This document shows positions 21,249-34,100 of a stretch of DNA of 64,000 nt, piece after piece. The DNA is from Cryptomeria japonica (lineage: Eukaryota > Streptophyta > Pinopsida > Cupressales > Cupressaceae): contig NC_081414.1 in assembly GCF_030272615.1 (NCBI RefSeq), positions 48,162,501 through 48,226,500 of the forward strand, written 5' to 3'. The first letter of the stretch is position 1; each line of letters opens with the position of its first letter. The notes beneath the pieces are model-generated. The model did no database searches and was not told the DNA's origin. It saw nothing but the letters and a program-made list of their open reading frames with translations. The position numbers and the translations under genes were made by a program.

Positions 21249-22829
21249 TGATAACACAATGATGAATAGTGAGTACCAAACCGGTACCGAGAGGGGGGGT
21301 GAATCAGTACACGTACAAAAACTTTTCCTCAACCGGTTTGACTACAAATAGTGAACTTGACTGGCAATCACTAACACTAGTCATAAACCAAAATACTACC
21401 GGTTAAGCACAATGAGACTGTGAAAGATATAAACCGGAAACACTTATTTTACCACACAACCTACACCCTCATTTCCACATTATCCTTGTGCATAAACATA
21501 TATTCTATCATCATAAATATAATAACATGCTAGATCAACATGATTCACCACTTGACAAAAAACAACATAGCATCACATGAAAAAGACATCACACATGAAA
21601 CACATATTTTTCACGTGGAAACCCAACTGGGAAAAAACCACGGTGGGGATGAATACCCACAAGCTGTTTTTAAACTCTTTAGAAGTTCGCTATATTAGGA
21701 GCCTAGTCCGGTTAAAGATTGTTACAACAGGTTCTGTTAGGAACTGATCCTGTTAGGGATCACCCGGTTAAGGGATGGCTAGAATACCCAATTAAGGGTT
21801 ACCTTGTTAGAGGATTTTATGAACTCAATGGCTTTGAGTCACCCTGTTAAAGGATTTATAGCAAGTTGGTTAAAGCTACCCTGTTAAGGGATTTTCCAAC
21901 TGTTGAAGTGATTAGAGATCAACAGGTATTACAATGATCTAGTAATAGCACTCAATGCAGACCCGCTTTAGTTCCTTTCTTCTGCATACACACTCTGCAG
22001 GTATCAACCCTCTTATTTGGTCTAGCAAGAATCACGTATCTTTGCACTTAGATACACACACAACATTTGCAAACAACTTCAACATGAAACACAACATCAA
22101 CCTTATAGGAAATAGATAGGTCGGTAACATAAACCCTAAATCCTAAACATTTAGGTTTAGCAATTCAGTTGGTTCAATCCTGACCATTGAACACTTTGTA
22201 TTTGAATAAAATGGTCTTGAATAGATCTCAAGACATTCTCCATCATTCATTCTTCACTGCTTCTTAGAGGCGATAACCCATCACACATTCTCCACCATTT
22301 TCAGAGACTTCGCACATTCCCAAGGTAGATAGGATCAATCTCCTTCATGCAAGGTCCTTCACGTGCATAAGGTTGACGTGGCAACATGATCTGATCTCCA
22401 TTACAATGCTAACTCATCACATAATGTCATTGGTTGAATCACATAGGCTCGAAACACTTCAACCAGAAACCCTGAAGCTGAGACTACCAACCGGTAGTCA
22501 TACCATATTACACCTTGATAGAAAACATTCCATATACCGGTTCACTTGGAAAAATGTACTGCTTCACCTTTTGCACATATACCGGTTCTCATCATTATAC
22601 CGGTTCACTTTGCTAGTTTCTTAACTTCAATAAACCTGTTCACTCTTCATCATATTACCGATTCACTCTTTAGCATATTACCAGTTCACTCTTTGAGAAT
22701 ATTATCGTTCACTCTTTCAGAATATTACCGGTTCTCTCTTGAGCATATTACTGGTTCATTCTTTCAACATATTGACATCAATGATAGCACAATATCATCA
22801 TGTCAACATATTCTGCACATATGCCAACA
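21249..22829 (-). repeat. 3' LTR of outer copia
   Basis: 1581 bp. It holds a U3 tandem array with CATATTACCGGTTCACTCTTT units (22640-22790), about ten short GTTAAGGGAT-type words (21715-21900), a telo-box (22131-22139) and a conserved block near 21610-21665 (CCACGGTGGGGATGAATACC). Confidence 0.92.
22131..22148 (-). promoter_or_regulatory. Telo-box beside presumed LTR core promoter
   Basis: AAACCCTAA (TTAGGGTTT on the sense strand) lies about 25 bp upstream of TCCTATAAGG (22101-22110, minus), a TATA-like site. The same pair is in the other copia LTRs of this window. Confidence 0.5.
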
Positions 22830-23000
22830 ATCTCCCCCTTCGGCATTGATGGCAATATACAAATATATCTCTCTTTTTGCATCACATCTTCTCCTTAATA
22901 CTGTAGATATCTTCTCCACTTCACATCTTCTCCCCCTTTGACAACAATGCCAAAGTGGAGGCACGAGCTTCCCTGTTCCACTATGTTGCTCCCCCTAAGG
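22830..23000 (-). other. Multiple polypurine tracts before the 3' LTR (outer copia)
   Basis: On the minus strand AAGGGGGAGA occurs adjacent to the LTR (22831-22840), with further copies at 22929-22940 and a variant at 22989-22996. Several tracts upstream of the 3' LTR are a known Sirevirus feature. The one touching the LTR is the likely plus-strand primer. Confidence 0.75.
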
Positions 23001-23075
23001 AGTAGCATCCTTCAACACATCAATCCTGAAAAGATATAGCAAAGTAAGATCTGACTGATGTGGAGCACAAACCTT

Positions 23076-23594
23076 TTAGATTACCTCTTGAAGGGGCAGC
23101 ACCCCTAATTCACCTCTCAGATAGGTAAAGGTAGCCTTTGGTAGAGGCTTGGTGAATGTGTTTATTAATTGCTCCTTACTGGAAACATGTTCCAATACCA
23201 CCTCTTTGTTCTGAACCTTTTCCTTCAAGAAATGATACTTGAGTTCAAAGTGCTTGGTTCTAGCATGTAAAACTGGATTCTTGGAAATGTTAATTGCACT
23301 TGTATTGTCACAAAATATACTTACTGGTTCAGATACAAGAACTTTGAAGCCATTCAATACATGCTTCATCCAAATAGTCTGGGTGCAGTTCATAAAAGAT
23401 GTAACATACTCTGCTTCTACTATAGACTAAGAGATACAACTCTTCTTTTTAATCATTTATGAGACCAATCTACCACCGAGAAAGAATGCACCACCAATTG
23501 TGCTCTTCCAGTCATCCACATTACCAACCCAATCAGCATCTGTGAACACTTTCAGATTGAAATCATCATTGTATGGATACCATAATGCATAGTC
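23076..23594 (-). pseudogene. RNase H end of the outer copia polyprotein
   Basis: Reads FCDNTSAINISKNPVLHARTKH, then KEQLINTFTKPLP and ends at 23076, matching the C-terminus of copia RNase H. The upstream part up to 23594 carries GGAFFLGGR and TDADW-type motifs and has stops. It is cut at 23600 by the inner element and continues at 31163. Confidence 0.88.
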
Positions 23595-23599
23595 AATAG

Positions 23600-25179
23600 T
23601 GATAACTCAATGATGAACCACTAGTACCAAACTGGTACTGAGAGGGGGGGGGGGTGAATCAGTACCAACACAAATACAGTCAAAAACCAGTTTGACAACA
23701 AATACCTCAAATGGCTGATAAACAGGGATACCGATAAAAGAAAGTGCAACTGGTAACATCCAGTATAGCTCAATCAGTCATGAACCGGTCACTCAACAAG
23801 CTTTCCTCTTAACTCAATACTACAGTATCATTATATTCTCATGCATAGACCAGTAGACTTGACCATCAGATCTTCACAACAATGAGTTAAATATGTTTTA
23901 TAGACAGGCATAAAACATAGAACCTTCATGTGCTTAACAGATAAAACAAAGCATCACAAGATAAAAGCATTACACATGACACACATATTTTTCACGTGGA
24001 AACCCAACTGGGAAAAACCACGGTGGGGATGAATACCCACAAGCTACTTTTTGAACTCTTTAGAAGTCCACTCTGTTAGGAGCCTTGTCTAGTTAAGGAC
24101 ATTACAATAGGTTCTGGTAGGAACCGATCCTATTAAGGATCACCTAGTTAAGGGATACCCAGTTAAGGGTTAAACCCAATAGGGTCACCTTGTTAGAATA
24201 TTTTAAGAACTCAATAGCTAAAAGGATCTCCTAAGCTTCTCTAGCTTCTCAAAACTCATTCGCCTTGAGTTACCCAGTTAAGGGATTTGAAACAAGCCGG
24301 TTAAGACCACCCGATTTAAGGGATTTTGAATCAAGCCAGTTAAGGCTACCCTGTTAGGGGATTTTACAATTGTTGAAGTGGTTAGAGATCAACAGGTATT
24401 ACAATGATTTGTTAACAACACTCAATGCTAATGTAGATCCATTTAGGCTCCTCTTTTCCTTCTGCACAATCACTTTGCAGGTATCTCTTCTCTCCTTTGG
24501 TTTGGCAAGAATCACATATCACTTTCCTTGGATACACACACACAAATTTTGCCAACAACCTCAAACAGAAACCCAACATTGACCTTATAGGAAACATACA
24601 GGTCGGTAGCAAAAACCCTAAACCCTAAACCTGTTAGGTTGAGCAAATCAAACGGTTCGATCCTGACCGTTGAATCATACTGCATTAAATGCACCAGTCT
24701 TGAATCAATCTCAAGACATTCTCCATCGTCCATTATCCACCGTTTTCATGGCAGCTGATAACCCATCACGCGTTATCACCGTTTGACAGACTTGGCACAT
24801 TCCCGAGGTAGATAGGAATAGTCATCTTCATGCAAGATCCTTCACTCACACAAAGCTTACGTGGCAACACGATCTGTCCTCCATCATATTGCTAACTTAT
24901 CACACAAAGATCACCAATTGAGTCACACAGACTTGAGGTACTCCAACCAGAAACCTCAAAGTGGAAGTTGCCTACCAACCGGTAGTCATACAGTGCTTCC
25001 ATGTGTTGGTTCCCATAACTACATGCTGGTTCACCTTGAACAAATATGTCGCTTCACACATATGCCGGTTCCTCTTTCTTCACTTATCACATGTGCCGGT
25101 TCACACTATGTCCCATATTGACATCAATGACAACATATAATATCATTATGTCTTCATGTCGATTCTCATAATGCCAACA
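23600..25179 (-). repeat. 3' LTR of inner copia
   Basis: 1580 bp direct repeat of 29580-31157. It contains GTTAAGGGAT-type words (24080-24365), a double telo-box (24613-24630), a TATA-like TCCTATAAGG (24583-24592, minus), and the conserved ACGTGGAAACCCAACTGGG block (23995-24045). Confidence 0.93.
24613..24630 (-). promoter_or_regulatory. Double telo-box in inner copia 3' LTR
   Basis: Plus strand AAACCCTAAACCCTAAAC, two and a half telomere-type repeats, next to TCCTATAAGG. The 5' LTR has the same at 30591-30608. Confidence 0.5.
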
Positions 25180-25350
25180 ATCTCCCCCTTTGGCATTGAT
25201 GGCAATATACAAAAGATATCTTCTCTGCTTCACATCTTCTCCCCATTTGCTGCAGATGTCTTTTCACTTCACTCCTTCTCCCCCTTTGACAACAATGCCA
25301 AAGTGGAGGTACGACCATCACTGTTTCATCATGTTGCTCCCCCTGAGGAG
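25180..25350 (-). other. Multiple polypurine tracts (inner copia)
   Basis: Minus-strand purine tracts AAAGGGGGAGA at 25181-25191 (touching the LTR) and 25276-25287, with variants at 25238-25247 and 25337-25345. They are placed as in the outer element. Confidence 0.75.
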
Positions 25351-25422
25351 TAGCATCCATAAACACACCAATCAACCAAAGATTTGTCTTTTTAGCATGT
25401 GACTGATGTGGAACACTCACTT

Positions 25423-28400
25423 TTAGTTCACCTCCTGAAGGGGCAAGACCCCTAATTCACCTCTCAAATGCATAAATGTTGTCTTTGGGAGAGGCTTGGT
25501 GAATATGTCTGCTAACTGCTCCTTACTGGACACATGCTCCAGTGCGATCTCTTTATTCTGAACCTTTTCCCTCAAGAAATGATACTTAAGCTCAAAATGC
25601 TTGTTCTAGAATGTAAAACCGGATTCTTTGATATATTGATAGCACTTGTGTTATCACAGAATATACTTACCGGTTCAGATACAGGGATCTTGAAGCCTTC
25701 CAGTACATGCTTCATCTAGATTGTCTGAATGCAGTTCATAAAAGCTGCAACATACTATGCTTCCGCTATAGACTGAGAGATGCAACTCTGCTTTTTACTC
25801 ATCCATGAGACCAGTCTACCACCGAGAAAGAATGCACCACCGGTTGTGCTCTTCTGGTCATCCACATTACTGGCCCAATCAGCATCTGTGAATATTTTCA
25901 AATTAAAATTATTGTTGTATGGGTACCACAATCCATAGTCGATTGTTCCCTTCAGATACCTAAGAATCCGCTTGACTACACTCAAGTGAGATTCTCTTGG
26001 ACTCTTTTGAAACCTTGTAGTGATGCCAACTGCATGTGCAATATCCGGTCTGCTATGCACTACATAATGCAACTTACCAATCATTGACCGGTATTCCTTC
26101 TCATCAACTAGTGTGGAATCATCCTCCTTTGTCAATTTGCAACCGGTCACCATCGGTGTAGCAACCGGTTTGCTATCTTCCATGCCAAAAGTCTTCAACA
26201 CCTCTTTGACATATTTGGACTGAGTGATGAAGATTCCATCTTTCATCTGCTAGATCTGCAGTCCAATGAAGAACTTAATCTCCCCTATGAGTGACATCTC
26301 AAACTCTTTCTTCATCTCATCAGCAAACTCATGACTCATCTTGTCATCTCCACCAAAGATGATGTCATCAACAAAAACTTCACAGATCAGAATCTGATCT
26401 TCTTCGGACTTCAAGTAGATATTGCTATCTTCACTTGTTCTCTCAAATCTAATCTTCATAAGATGGGAATGTAGGCGCTCATACCATGCCCTAGGAGCTT
26501 GCTTTAGACCATATAATGCTTTATGTAGCCTACATACCATGTCACTGTCTTCAGATAGGGCAAACCCATCTGGTTGCTCAATATACACCTCCTCTTCAAG
26601 TACACCATTTAGGAATGCAAATTTTACATCCATTTGATATACCTTGAACCTCTTAAAAGCTGCATATGCAATAAGCATACGAACTCCTTCCAGTCTGGCT
26701 ACAGGAGCAAAGGTTTCCCCATAGTCTTCACCTTCTTCTTGAGCATATCCTTTGCATACGAGTTTGGCTTTATTCCTAATCACTGTGCCATCCTCATTCA
26801 ACTTATTTCTGAACACCCATTTGGTGCCAATGACATTTTTATGCCCTGATCTAGGTACCAAGGACCATGTACCATTTTTCTCTATCTGGTCAAGTTCTTC
26901 TTCCATTGCCTTGATCCAGTCTTCATCTTTATGAGCCTCTTTGAATGACTTAGGCTCAAATTCAGAGATCATACATGAGTTTTCTCTGATCTTTCTTCTA
27001 GTAAGGATTCCTGCATCCTTATCACCTATGATCTGCTTGGGATCATGATTCAACATGACATACCGAGGAATGGTCTTAACTGGTTCTTCTTGCTTTTCAT
27101 CTTCATCCTCGTCTTCATCAGTATCAGCATTCACCAGTTCAGGAACACTGTTAATGGTACTCGGTTGACTGACAACCAGTTCCCAAAAGGTTGCAACCAG
27201 TTCATTTACAACTTGCTCACTGTCAGTTTCCTCAGTATTCTCAGAGGATTCATCAACTCTTACATTGATGCTTTCCATAATTCTCTGAGTCCTATTGTTG
27301 TAGCACTTGAAAGCTTTACTCTTGGTGGAATATCCTAGAAATATTCCTTCATCACATTTAGCTTCAAATTTGCCTTGATGTTCACTCCTCTTGATGTAGC
27401 ATTTTCTACCAAATACCTTAAAGTAGTTAACCACAGGTGTCTTACCGGTCCAATACTCATAAGGAGTTTTGTCCTTACCCTTTTTGATGAGTACCCGGTT
27501 CATAGTGTAGACTGCAGTGCTCACCTCTTCTCTCCAAAAGGTGTGAGCAACCTTTCCTTGGATCAACATGGTTCTAGTTGCTTCAACCACAGTCCGGTTA
27601 TTCCTCTCTGCTAGGCCATTCTATTGTGGAGTCTGGGGGGTAGACAGTTGTCTCTTGATGCCAAATTCTTCACAATACTTGTTGAATTCACTGGAAGTGA
27701 ATTCCCCTCCTTGATCAGTTCTGAGACATTTGATCCTTTTACCGCTTTCCTTCTCCACTAAAGCTCTGAAAGCGAATTTCCCAAAAGCTTCAGACTTGTC
27801 TTTCAAGACTGTGACCCACATCATTCTTGAGCAGTCATCAATGAGAATCATGAAGTACCTATCACCCTGCACACTTCTAGTTTTCATAGGACCACACAAA
27901 TCAGTATGCACAAGATTAAGCAAGTTGTCAGTAGTGAAATATTTACCTTTAAAGGTTGAGGAAGACATTTTCCCCAATTGACATTCTCTACACAAGGTAT
28001 TATCCGGTTTGCTCAGCACTGGCAACCCTCTAACTGCCTTGATCTTACTAGCCTTTACAATGTTATCAAAGTTCACATGGCAGAATCTCCTATGCCAATT
28101 CCAATTATCATCAAGCTTAGCCATAAGACATGTACTTATATTTGCATTCGGATGAAATAGGTTACCTTTAGTCTGCATGCTGGTGGCTACCAATTTACCA
28201 TCTTCACCTTTGATTCTGCAAACTCCATTCTTGAATTGCAGAGTGAGACCACTGTCATTTAGCTAGGCAACACTTAGAAGGTTGTGTCTGAGACCATCAA
28301 CCCAGTACACATTTTCAGCACTACTCTTTCCATTCAAAGAGATGGACCCTCTGCCTTTGACCATGCATGGTGCATCATTGCCAAAGCGAACCACACCACC

Positions 28401-29510
28401 ATCATACTCTTCTAAGGATAGAAACTTGCTCCGGTCACCAGTCATATGGTGAGAACAACCACTGTTAATGATCCACTCATTGGAATCATCAAAGCGGGAG
28501 ACAAGAGCCTTCTTGTCTGCCACATCTTCCTTTACAGCAATGAACACAATGTCTTCATTCTCTTCATCTTCTGATTCCTCATCCGTGACACCTTCATCAA
28601 CTGCCACAAAACAATTTCTCCAGTTTCCTCCTTTGAATTTCCTAAACCTTTCTGGTTTATCCTTGTTGTCACTATTAGGACAGTTCATAGCAATATGTCT
28701 TATCTGGTTATAGGAAAAACATTTTAAAGGAATCTTAACTTTGTAGTTACCGGTTCTTTTTGAAAATCTCCTGGCAAGAAGAGATTCAAACTCCATCAGA
28801 AACTCTTCATCCTTCATTTCTCTATTCTGATTAGGTTCCCCACTAGTGCTAGCCTCTTTTCCTTTTCTAGATGGTATAGCAAAAGCTTTAAAAGTTGATT
28901 CTGTCTTTTGAACACTACCATCAAAACTGTTCAGTTCATAGGCTATCAACTTGGCTATGATGGAGTCCAAGGATGCCTTAGACTTGTCTATTGATCTCAG
29001 CGCCTGAATAGCAGCAACCCTTATTGCATAGACTGACAACAGGGATCACAGGACTTTACTTACCACAATGGAATCTTCTATTTTGCCACCTGCACTCTTT
29101 ATTTCTCCGACAACTATTTTGATTCTTATTCCATACTGCTGAATGGTCTCTCCTTTGACCATCCGCATGTCTTCAAACTTTCCTCTCAAGCTCTCTTCTT
29201 TAGCCTGTTTTACATGCTCATCACCACCATAGATATTTTCAAGAGCATCCCATACTTCTTTGGGATTTGCCTTGTCCTAAACATCAATAAACTCAATGTC
29301 AGATAGACTACTGATGAGGGCTTCCATGACTTGCCCATTTTCTTGTATCTCTCTCTTTTGGTCATCGGTGAGAGTACCGGTAGGAACAACATATACATTT
29401 TCAACATAACCCCAGTGTTGAACACCCATGCTTTTGATGAATATCTTCATCCTATCTGTCCATATACCAAATTTTTCCTTGTTGAACTTTGGACCTTCCC
29501 TCTTCATCAT
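25423..29510 (-). pseudogene. Inner copia polyprotein: gag-protease-integrase-RT-RNase H
   Basis: About 1360 codons in copia order, nearly all in one frame. Gag starts at 29510 (MMKREGPKFN) with a UBN2-like region, a degenerate zinc knuckle (CFSYNQIRHIAMNC) and an acidic stretch. The protease site reads WIINSGCSHHMTGD, with Asn (AAC) where the catalytic Asp is expected. Integrase has HTDLCGPM, RTDQGGEF and NGLAER; a TAG (27621-27623) hits just before the last. RT has [23 protein letters not shown] and [11 protein letters not shown]. RNase H has FTDADWA. Stops lie near 29275, 29040, 28262, 27621 and 26247. A 1 bp loss near 25602 shifts the end, so the normal stop is 25423-25425. Confidence 0.93.
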
Positions 29511-29565
29511 TTGGCTAGGATCTTTTCCTCAAGCGGTTAAGCTTACAACACAGAGGACCTAGAGT

Positions 29566-29577
29566 GCTCTGATACCA
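29566..29577 (-). other. Primer binding site of inner copia
   Basis: TGGTATCAGAGC on the minus strand, two bases inside the 5' LTR: a perfect initiator tRNA-Met site. Confidence 0.92.
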
Positions 29578-29579
29578 AT

Positions 29580-31157
29580 TGATAACTCAATGATGAACCA
29601 CTAGTACCAAACCAGTACTGAGAGGGGGGGGGTGAATTAGTACCAACACAAATACAATCAAAAACTGGTTTGACAACAAATACCTCAAATGACTGATAAA
29701 TAGGGATACCGGTAAAACAGAGTGCAACCGGTAACATCCAGTATAGCTCAATCAGTCATGAACCGGTCACTCAACAAGCTTTCCTCTTAACTCAATACTA
29801 CAGTATCATTATATTCTCATGCATAGACCAGTAGACTTGACCATCAGATCTTCACAACAATGAGTTCAATATGTTTTATAGATAGGCATAAAACATAGAA
29901 CCTTCATGTGCTTAAGAGATAAAACAGAGCATCACAAGACAAAAGCATTACACATGACACACATATTTTTCATGTGGAAACCCAACTGGGAAAAACCACA
30001 GTGGGGATGAATACCCACAAGCTTCTTTTTGAACTCTTTAGAAGTCCGCTATGTTAGGAGCCTTGTCTAGTTAAGGACATTACAATAGGTTCTGGTAGGA
30101 ACCAATCCTGTTAAGGATCACCCGGTTAAGGGATACACGATTAAGGGTTAAACCCGGTAGGGTCACCTTGTTAGAAGATTTTAAGAACTCAATAGCTGAA
30201 AGGATCTCCTAAGCTTCTCTAGCTTCTTAGGACTCATTAGCCTCGAGTTACCTGGTTAAGGGATTTGAAACAAGCCGGTTAAGACCACCTGATTTAAGGG
30301 ATTTTGAATCAAGCCAATTAAGGCTACCCTGTTAGGGGATTTTACAACTGTTGAAGTGGTTGGAGATCAACAGGTATTACAATGATCTGTTAACAGCACT
30401 CAATGCTAATGCAGATCCGTTTAGGCTCCTCTTTTCCTTTTGCACAATCACTTTGCAGGTATCTCTTCTCTCCTTTGGTCTAGCAAGAATCACGTATCAC
30501 TTTCCTTGGATACACACACACAAATTTTGCCAACAACCTCAGACAGAAACCCAACATCGACCTTATAGGAAACATACAGGTCGGTAGCAAAAACCCTAAA
30601 CCCTAAACCTGTTAGGTTGAGCAATTCAAACAGTTTGATCCTGACTATTGAATCATACTGCATTAAATGCACCAGTCTTGAATCGATCTCAAGATATTCT
30701 CCATCGTCCATTATCCACCGTTTTCATGGCGGCTGATAACCCATCACGCGTTATCACTGTTTGACAGAGTTCGCACATTCTTGAGGTAGATAGGAATAGT
30801 CATCTTCATGCAAGATCCTTCATGAACATAGAGCTTACGTGGCAACACGATTTGTCCTCCATCATACTGCTAACTTATCACATGAAGATCACCGATTGAG
30901 TCACACAGACTTGAGGTACTCCAATCGGAAACCCCGAAGTGGAAGCTACCTACCAACCGGTAGTCATACAGTGCTTCCATGTGCCGGTTCCCATAACTAC
31001 ATGTCGGTTCACCTTGAACAAATATGCCGCTTCACACATATGCCAGTTCCTCTTTCTTCACTTATCACATGTGCCAGTTCACACTATGTCCCATATTGAC
31101 ATCAATGACAACATATAATATCATTATGTCTTTATGTCGGTTCTCATAATGCCAACA
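29580..31157 (-). repeat. 5' LTR of inner copia
   Basis: 1578 bp; pairs with 23600-25179. Differences between the two are mostly C/T and G/A changes. It contains the double telo-box at 30591-30608. Confidence 0.93.
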
Positions 31158-31162
31158 AATAG

Positions 31163-34100
31163 TTCCCTTTAGATATCTAAGAATCCGCTTGACTGCTACC
31201 AAGTGGGATTCTCTTGGGCTTTGCTGAAACCGAGCGGTAATACCCACTGCATGTGCAATGTCTGGTCTTCTATGCACTACATAATGCAACTTACGAATCA
31301 TTGATCAGTATTCCTTCTCATTTACCAATGCTGAGTCATCCTCTTTTGATAGTTTACAACTGGTCACCATTTGTGTACCAACCGGTATGTTGTCTTCCAT
31401 GCCAAAGGTCTTCAACACCTCTTTGACATACTTGCACTGAGTAATAAAGATTCCATCTTTCATTTGTTGAATCTGTAGTCCAATAAAGAACTTAATCTCC
31501 CCTATGAGTGGCATCTCAAATTCCTTCTTCATCTCATCTGCAAAGTCATGACTCATCTTTTCATCTCCACCAAAGATTATGTCATCACCAAATACTTCAT
31601 AGATCAGAATTTGATCTCCTTCTGATTTCAAGTAGATATTGCTATCTACACTTGTTCTTTCAAATCCAATCTTCACAAGATGGGAGTGCAAGCGTTAATA
31701 CCATGCTCTAGGTGTCTGCTTCAGACCATACAAGGGTTTATGTAGCCTACACACCATGTCACTATCTTTTGATAGGGCAAACCCATCTAGTTGCTCTATA
31801 TACACCTCCTCTTCAAGTATTCCATTTAGAAATGCAGATTTTACATCCATTTGGTATACCTTGAATCCTTTAAAAGCTGCATATGCAAGAAGCATACAAA
31901 CTCCTTCCAATCTTGCTACTGGAGAAAAGGTTTCTCCATAGTCTTCTCCTTCTTCTTGGGCATATCCTTTACATACTAGTCTGGCTTTGTTCCTTACCAC
32001 TGTGCCATCCTCATTCAGTTTATTTTTGAAGACCCATTTGGTTCCAATGACATTTTTATGCTCTAGTCTAGTTACCAAAGACCATGTACCATTCTTCTCT
32101 ATCTGATCAAGTTCCTCTTCCATTGCCTTGATCCAGTCTTCATCTTTATGTGCCTCTTTGAATGATTTAGGCTTAAATTTAGAGATCATACATGAGTTTT
32201 CTCTAACCTTTCTTCTTCATCCTCATCTTCATCAGCATCAACATCCACCAGTGTAGGAGCACAATTACAGGTAATGGGCTTATTTGCAACCGATTTCCAG
32301 AAGGTTACTACCAGTTCATCTCCTACATGTTCTCTACCAGTTTCCTCAAGTTTCTCAAAGTTTTGATCAACCCTAACATTGATGCTTTCAACAATTCTAT
32401 GAGTCCTATCGTTGAAACATTTGAGAGCTTTGCTCTTTGTGGAATACCCTAGGAATATTCCCTCATCACATTTAGCATCAAATTTGCTCTGATGTTCACT
32501 CCTCTTGATATAACATTTACTACCAAACACTCTAAAGTAGCTTACCACTAGTGTCTTACCGGTCCAATACTCATAATGATTCTTATCCTTTCCTTTCTTG
32601 ATGAGTACCCAGTTCATTTTGTAGACTGCAGTGCTCGCCGCTTCTCTCCAAAAGGTGTGAGAAACCTTTCTTTGGATTAACATGGTTCTAGCCACTTCAA
32701 TCATAGTCCAATTTTTCCTCTTTGCTAAGCCATTCTGCTGTGGAGTCTGGGGGGCAGACAGTTGCCTCTTGATGCCATTCTCTTCACAATATTTGTTGAA
32801 TTCACCGGAAGTGAATTCTCCTCCTTGATCAGTTCTAAGGCATTTGATTCTTCTACCGCTTTCCTTTTCTACCAGTGCTCTGAAAGCTTTGAACTTTCCA
32901 AAGGCTTCAGACTTATCCTTCAAGAATGTGACCCACATCATTCTTGAGCAATCATCTGTAAGAATCATAAAATACCTATCTCCCTGCACACTCCTAGTTT
33001 TCATAGGACCACAAAAATCAGTATGCACAAGATCAAGTAAATTATCTGTAGTGAAAGATTTACCTTTGAAGGTTGAGGAAGACATTTTCCCCAGTTGACA
33101 CTCTCTGCACAAATGATTTTTTGGTTTGCTCAACACCATAAATCCTCTAACTGCCTTGATCTTAGTGGCCTTCACAATATTGTCAAAGTTTATATAGTAG
33201 AGTCTCCTATGCCATATCTAGTTGTCTTCAAACTTAGCCATAAGACATGTACTAACATTAGCATTTAGCTGAAATAGGTTACATTTGATCTGCATACTGG
33301 TAGCCATCAGTTCACCACTCTTCCCTTTGATTTTGCACACTCTATTTTTGAATTCCAGAGTGAGTCCATTTTTATTCAGTTGAGCAACACTCAAAAGGTT
33401 GTGCCTTAGACCTTCTACCCAATACACATTGTCAGCATTGCTTCTTCCATTCAGAGAGATGGACCCGCTACCTTTTACCATACATGGAGCATCATTACCA
33501 AAACAAACCACACCACCATCATACTCTTCCAGAGAAAGAAACTTACTCTAGTCACCAGTCATATGGTGAGAACAACCACTGTTAATAATCCACTCATTGG
33601 AATTATCAAAGTGGGAGATAAGAGCCTTCTTGTCTGGCACATCTTCCTTGACTGCTACAAACACAATATCCTCATTTTCTTCATCTTCTGATTCCTCATC
33701 AGTGACACCTTCATCAACTGCTACAAAATAGTTTCTCTGGTTTCCTCCTTTGAACTTCTTGAACTTTTCCGGTTTGTCCTTGCTATCACTATTAGGATAG
33801 TTTACAACAATGTGTCCTATCCGATTACAAGATAAGAATTTCAAAGGAAGCTTACCTCTATATTTACCGGTTCCCTTAGGAAGTCTCTTAGCAAGAAGAG
33901 CTTCAAATTCCATCAGGATCTCCTCATCATCCATTTCTCTGCTCTGTCTTGGTTTGCCACTGGTACTAGCTTCTTTGCCTTTTCTAGATGGTGCAACAGA
34001 TGTTCTAAAGGATGATTCAGTCTTCTGAACATTGCCATCAAAACTATTTAGCTCATAGGCTGTCAACTTTTCTATGATAGAGTCTAGGGACACCTTAGTC

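Larger units (their letters stand above)
23600..31157 (-). mobile_element. Inner Ty1/copia (Sirevirus-type) element
   Basis: LTRs 23600-25179 (1580 bp) and 29580-31157 (1578 bp) run TGTTGGCATTATG to TTGAGTTATCA on the minus strand. The perfect 5 bp duplication AATAG lies at 23595-23599 and 31158-31162. Total length 7558 bp. Its polyprotein is about 45 per thousand bases less decayed in structure than the outer one only in the sense that it has no large deletion. It inserted in the RNase H region of the outer copia and is the youngest layer of a three-deep nest. Confidence 0.96.

Noticed and set aside
24613-24630. Telomere-type repeats suggesting an interstitial telomere
   Set aside because: Only two to three units and the same in each LTR copy, so it is part of the LTR.
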